Source: Chiridota heheva
Lineage: Eukaryota > Echinodermata > Holothuroidea > Apodida > Chiridotidae
Assembly (NCBI GenBank): GCA_020152595.1
Contig: JAIGNY010002764.1
Location: 249,501 to 313,500 of the forward strand
Direction: 5' to 3'
DNA: 64,000 nucleotides
The notes under the pieces are model-generated. The model did no database searches, was not told where the DNA came from, and saw only the letters and a list, made by a program, of their open reading frames with translations. Below, one piece after another: positions 10,828 through 64,000 of the stretch. A program made the position numbers and the translations under genes. Position 1 is the first letter of the stretch. Each line of letters begins with the position of its first letter.

Positions 10828-13800
10828 AGCAGAGAATGTGATCCCTAGTAATCATCAGCTTTTTCATTTTAATATATGTAATGGAATTAAAAAGACAAAA
10901 ATGTGTGATAAACAACTATATCTAACAAAACTTATGCCAAGTTTAGATGTACTGTACCTATAAACATTGGCTGTAGAGATAAATGTGATGGCCCTGGTCT
11001 AGAATAATGTTGCCCAATTTTCTAAATGTACGATTACAATAAACAGTGGTATGGTTAGCCAGAGAGGGGGGATAGGGGGGGCTCTTGATCAAATATTTTA
11101 ATCCATCCGTTCAGATTTTAATCCATCCGTTCAGATTTTAATCCGCTGGTTCAGATTGGGCCGTTGAATCAACAAGCTTTAATTCGAGGTGCTTATTATA
11201 TTTTTAGATTTCAAAAGGGCACTTTCTCAGAAAAAGGTTCAGTATGTATGGTTTGGTAATAATATATTAAACATTTGCGCGATTTTGTATTAAAATGAAC
11301 TAAGACAGAGAGAGAGAGGGGGGGGAGGTAGATGTTGCAGTGCACGTAATACAGAACAGGCTCATTTTAAAAGTTTGACAACATTTACACAAGTTTGTAG
11401 TAAATTATTGAAAACCTATCTTTTAGACCCATATTTTTCAAAGAGTGACGAGAAACGTAACCATGTACAAACGTAAACAATAGAACATTATATTTCCTCT
11501 TTACGCTTTTTCATGATTTGGTGTTTTGTTTATGTTGTGTTTTGTTTATGGTGTGTTATAGCTCTCTTTGACATAAATTTGTACTTCTAAATAACACCTT
11601 ACTATGCATTGTGACATACATTTTTGCCCTTAAATTGTCAATTTTGGACCCCTACCAGGGTTTAGCCTCTAAACCCCACACCGACAAGTGGAGCGAAAGC
11701 ACTCCAAGTGACACCTTTGGTGTCACTTCGACTACACCAATAAATATCCTGTTGGTTAAATCAAATCCCCTTCCCACCCCACCTTCCCCACCCCACATTC
11801 CCCACCTTCCCCACCCAATATGAAAATCCTGGCTATTCCACTGACATTAAGAGGTGTGTAATATGTTGTACCTGTAGTATACTTTCTAGAGCAAGTAATT
11901 TTCATTTATATTTCTTCCAACTGAAATCTCCACAGTGAAAAAGATATTGAAGTGCTCTAGCTGTAGTTTCTGGAAATGTCTTTCTTAAGCCCTCAATCAT
12001 ACAACATAGATATATCTGACTACTGAACTCAATCTTGTTTACTTTCTCTTCATGTTTGAGGTTTTTTCTACTGTAAAATTACATACATCTTTAGAGGTAT
12101 TTCATGATGACGTCACTGTTTTTGGGGCAAATCATGGCAAATTAGCTCGCAGATGTACTGTACAGGAAAAATACTACAATTTTCATGATAAAAAACCAAC
12201 AGGCAAACATTGTCATTTAATCACAAAAATGATGCAGGATAACTGCAGGTTTTGTTAAAAATAACTAAAAGTATAGTTATTTTACTGATTGTAAAGAAAA
12301 CAAAGATAGTTTTTTGACATACACAATAAATGTATAGGAGCAAACAACAGGAACTTGACAAAAACTTGCCTTCCAAGATTTTCAAGTTAGCCTGCGTGTG
12401 TCATGACTTGTCCTTCTCCTTAAAAATTTGTTCCAGCAAATCATAACTACAAACTTACTGTAGCAAATAGTGAGACCACTTTATCTTAATTGAAATAAGC
12501 ACACAACAAGGACTTCATCCATTGCTTATATGATACTCAGCACCAACTTCCACAACAACTAAGGTTTTCAGAACAAAGAAAATAAAGAGAAAAAATCTGA
12601 CCCGACCTGGTTATTTATCAGGTCGGTCTGACTGTTTAAAGCTTTAAGGAGCAGAACAACTAATGTGACGTTATGCACAGTATACTGGACATGCCATTCT
12701 CTGCACCCGTCTCTGATACTCCTGAATTTCAGGAACACATCAAGTTTTGATTACCAAAATGTTATAAATATTCTGTTTACCATAATATGGTATGTGTGTA
12801 TGTTGTGAGGAAAAACACAAGTTTTAAAAACTGAAATGTTGCAAATAATTTGTCTTTTTCCATGTATAGAGTTCTAAAGTAAATCGAGAAGAACAGGTGT
12901 TCCAAACCAAAATGGGAAATCAGGACTGTGAACCAACTTGAAGTTTATTTGCTGTATTACAAGGTTTGTACATTTCTCATCATTTTGTCAATTCGTGATT
13001 TGTACATATGTTGTCTTATGAATCTTCTCGACTTCCAGTTTGGATGTAGGTCTATGAGCAATATGAATTTGGTTGGCCCTCTGTTGACTAGAACTCCCAA
13101 TTGTGTGAAAGGGACTGATGAAATGAAAGAAAGGGTGGGTATTAAACTCCTTGTGACTCGAACTTTGCTTTAAAAAAAAACTGCCAGAGAAATGTTTTAT
13201 GTGTGTTTTGGAAAAGAAAGAAAAAGTTCACTCTAGCATGAACAACTTCAATTTATATTAATTCAAATAAAATGCAAAAATACAACAACAAAATAGTAAT
13301 AAATGAAAACAAAAAGTTATCAAGTTTCGTCTTTAGATAAATGTTTAGATAGATGATGAACATGTATCAGGGGTGCCATGACACTGGAAAGGAGACGCAT
13401 ATCTTTATTAATTAGACACATTGCTGAACAACTTTTTTGCTTTTTTTTTGCATCACGTTTGTGATATGGTTCCAGGTTTATAGAGATAGATGGAAGGAAG
13501 GAGGGGGGGGGGGGGTGGCTATTTTGTGCCATGCGTGTACTTTAAATGATCTATATGTTTCCCATATAAGGAAGGAGAGACGGTTCTTCCAAACATAACA
13601 AGTGTGTGTGTGAACAATGCAGAGGAACAACAAGTTGGAACCTATGCATTACAATAGATATATGGCAAACATAAGAACAACTACTTTTTAAAAATGAATT
13701 TGAAGGGATTAATTTTTACCTGCTTTTGTAAGAGTTGATGAGGGTTATGTGATAGTCACGTCTTAACACAATATTTTTGTACTTTAAGATGTTTTTGGCC

Positions 13801-13849
13801 TGTAGAACAAAAGCACTGGTATACTTTTCTCTCTTTTTGTTTTAAGCAG
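10828..13849. other. Region directly upstream of the first coding exon, no gene recognised
   Basis: It contains a tripled ATTTTAATCCATCCGTTCAG-like motif (11094-11155), a GA/G-rich run (11308-11330) and a poly-G tract (13504-13516). A 5' UTR exon of the BICRA homolog should lie here or further upstream, but none can be identified without transcripts. Confidence 0.5.
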
Positions 13850-63072
<49,223 letters not shown>

Positions 63073-63120
63073 ACAAGCCAGGTATAGATTTACGGAAAAG
63101 TCAGGGTTGCATTGATAATC

Positions 63121-63222
63121 ATATTTGAATTACGTATAAAGGGGCACTCAGATTATATTTGAATTACGTATAAAGGGGCACTCAGATTATATTTGAATTA
63201 CATATAAAGGGGCACTCAAATT
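63121..63222 (+). repeat. 34-bp tandem repeat, 3 copies, in the 3' UTR
   Basis: The unit contains TTGAATTACGTATAAAGGGG followed by CACTCAGATT. Three consecutive copies differ at only a few bases. ACGTATAAA in the first two becomes ACATATAAA in the third. Confidence 0.9.
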
Positions 63223-63708
63223 ATTAAAAGGCACATGGTGGAGTCCCTTCAATAATCATTTGACATCTAAAACATTAATTGCTTGGTGTTTTAAAGGAAC
63301 ACTCAGCGTGAGAGTGGGTGCATTATTCTGGAGTCTAGAATATTCAAATGTTTATTTTGCCCAGAACTGGAGTAAAAGTCTGTGTGACATGCATATTCAT
63401 AATCAACTTTGACCTTTGACATTCATTGCGTTCATGCTTTTAGCACTTTATGTTTTGAGTATGGTAAGACATATATGAATGTTTTAATGCACTGGGCAGG
63501 AGAACGAACCTCCATAATAATTAAGGCAAATAGAGTTGTGATCACTAAACTAATCAAGTTTTGCACAAATTAGACTGACAAATAATGGCCTGTAGTTTTG
63601 GCAGAAAGATACCATTTGTTTGATCTTTACCACCACAAGTTGGGAGCTGATCATGTGATGTTACGTCTGATTTTTCATTTAAAATGTGCTTCAAGAAAAA
63701 GGTGGTGA

Positions 63709-63714
63709 AATAAA
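63709..63714 (+). promoter_or_regulatory. Candidate polyadenylation signal AATAAA
   Basis: Canonical hexamer about 640 bases after the stop codon, followed by a poly(A) run at 63725. The A run could be genomic rather than a cleavage mark, so this is tentative. Confidence 0.35.
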
Positions 63715-63730
63715 CTTTCTTTCAAAAAAA

Positions 63731-64000
63731 AAAAAGTTGTACTAAGTTTCAAAAGCTGAAGATGATATAAGACAAGAGGCATACTAAAATTCTTATAAGT
63801 ATCTGTGCTGGTGTGTGAAATGGATGGTATTTTTGTAAGTTTGTGGCACAAAGTTTTAAGGGCTTTTACTGCAGGTGTTTGGACATTCAGCAAATTGAAC
63901 AGACTAGGAGTTCTCAAAATGTTTTGACAGTGTGTTAAACAGTAATCACTCAAAGTGTGAATTATATGTGTGAAAATAATATGTGTGTGTCAATTAATTG
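63731..64000. other. Downstream flank, nothing recognised
   Basis: AT-rich sequence after the putative polyadenylation site; no second gene begins here on either strand. Confidence 0.45.

Larger units (their letters stand above)
63073..63730 (+). other. Probable 3' UTR of the BICRA homolog
   Basis: No ORF follows the stop. The segment starts with a triplicated 34-bp unit and remains AT-rich. A candidate AATAAA at 63709 is followed 10 bases later by an A run. The true cleavage site cannot be fixed from DNA alone. Confidence 0.5.

Overview
This is a eukaryotic, AT-rich window. It carries one large multi-exon gene on the + strand inside a dense setting of minisatellites and transposon remnants. 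The gene is the homolog of vertebrate BICRA/BICRAL (GLTSCR1/GLTSCR1L), the subunit that defines the non-canonical BAF (ncBAF/GBAF) SWI/SNF chromatin remodeler. GT-AG introns, LINE tails of the form GCGCTATATAAAT(ATT)n, a DIRS-type retroelement scrap, a tRNA-SINE scrap and one BICRA-like gene point to a marine invertebrate deuterostome, perhaps an echinoderm. The species cannot be fixed from sequence alone.

Layout. Bases 1-13849 hold no convincing gene: a 46-bp array (233-646), DIRS debris (3420-4260), nested hairpins (4851-5140), hAT and MITE scraps (5168-5484), a G-rich 20-bp array (6103-7073) and a 51-bp array (9221-10827). Coding starts in a short exon at 13850-13896. Thirteen coding exons follow, ending at 63072: 13850-13896, 19499-19574, 31074-35783, 37920-38241, 38718-39292, 42184-42318, 44060-44161, 46842-46984, 48478-48626, 49395-49489, 51662-51764, 52976-53097 and 61489-63072. 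Splice phases agree across all twelve introns. The conceptual protein is about 2,715 residues, longer than I recall for the human paralogs (about 1,560 and 1,080). The excess lies in Q/S/P-rich, repeat-bearing exon 3. The GLTSCR1 core is encoded by exons 9-11.

Nearly every large intron carries a tandem array: 16-bp (intron 1), 49-bp (3.3 kb, intron 2), 21- and 41-bp (intron 3), 19-bp (intron 6), 21-bp (intron 7), a 19-bp array starting on the splice donor (intron 8) and a 65-bp array of 6.2 kb with higher-order periodicity (intron 12). Arrays fill about 14-15 kb of the window. Dispersed repeats include a hairpin-ended family with three copies in introns 1, 2 and 10, nested hAT-like elements, a TATAGACC-ended MITE, a GGATTAGTT-ended MITE, two 5'-truncated LINEs and a SINE.

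The reading frame is interrupted at five places (exon 1, twice in exon 3, twice in exon 13). Conserved peptide continues in another frame each time, so single-base indels (assembly error, allelic variation or decay) fit better than introns. I found no bacterial-type system, CRISPR array, rRNA or functional tRNA. The most unusual observation is the intron 8 minisatellite built from the splice-donor junction itself.
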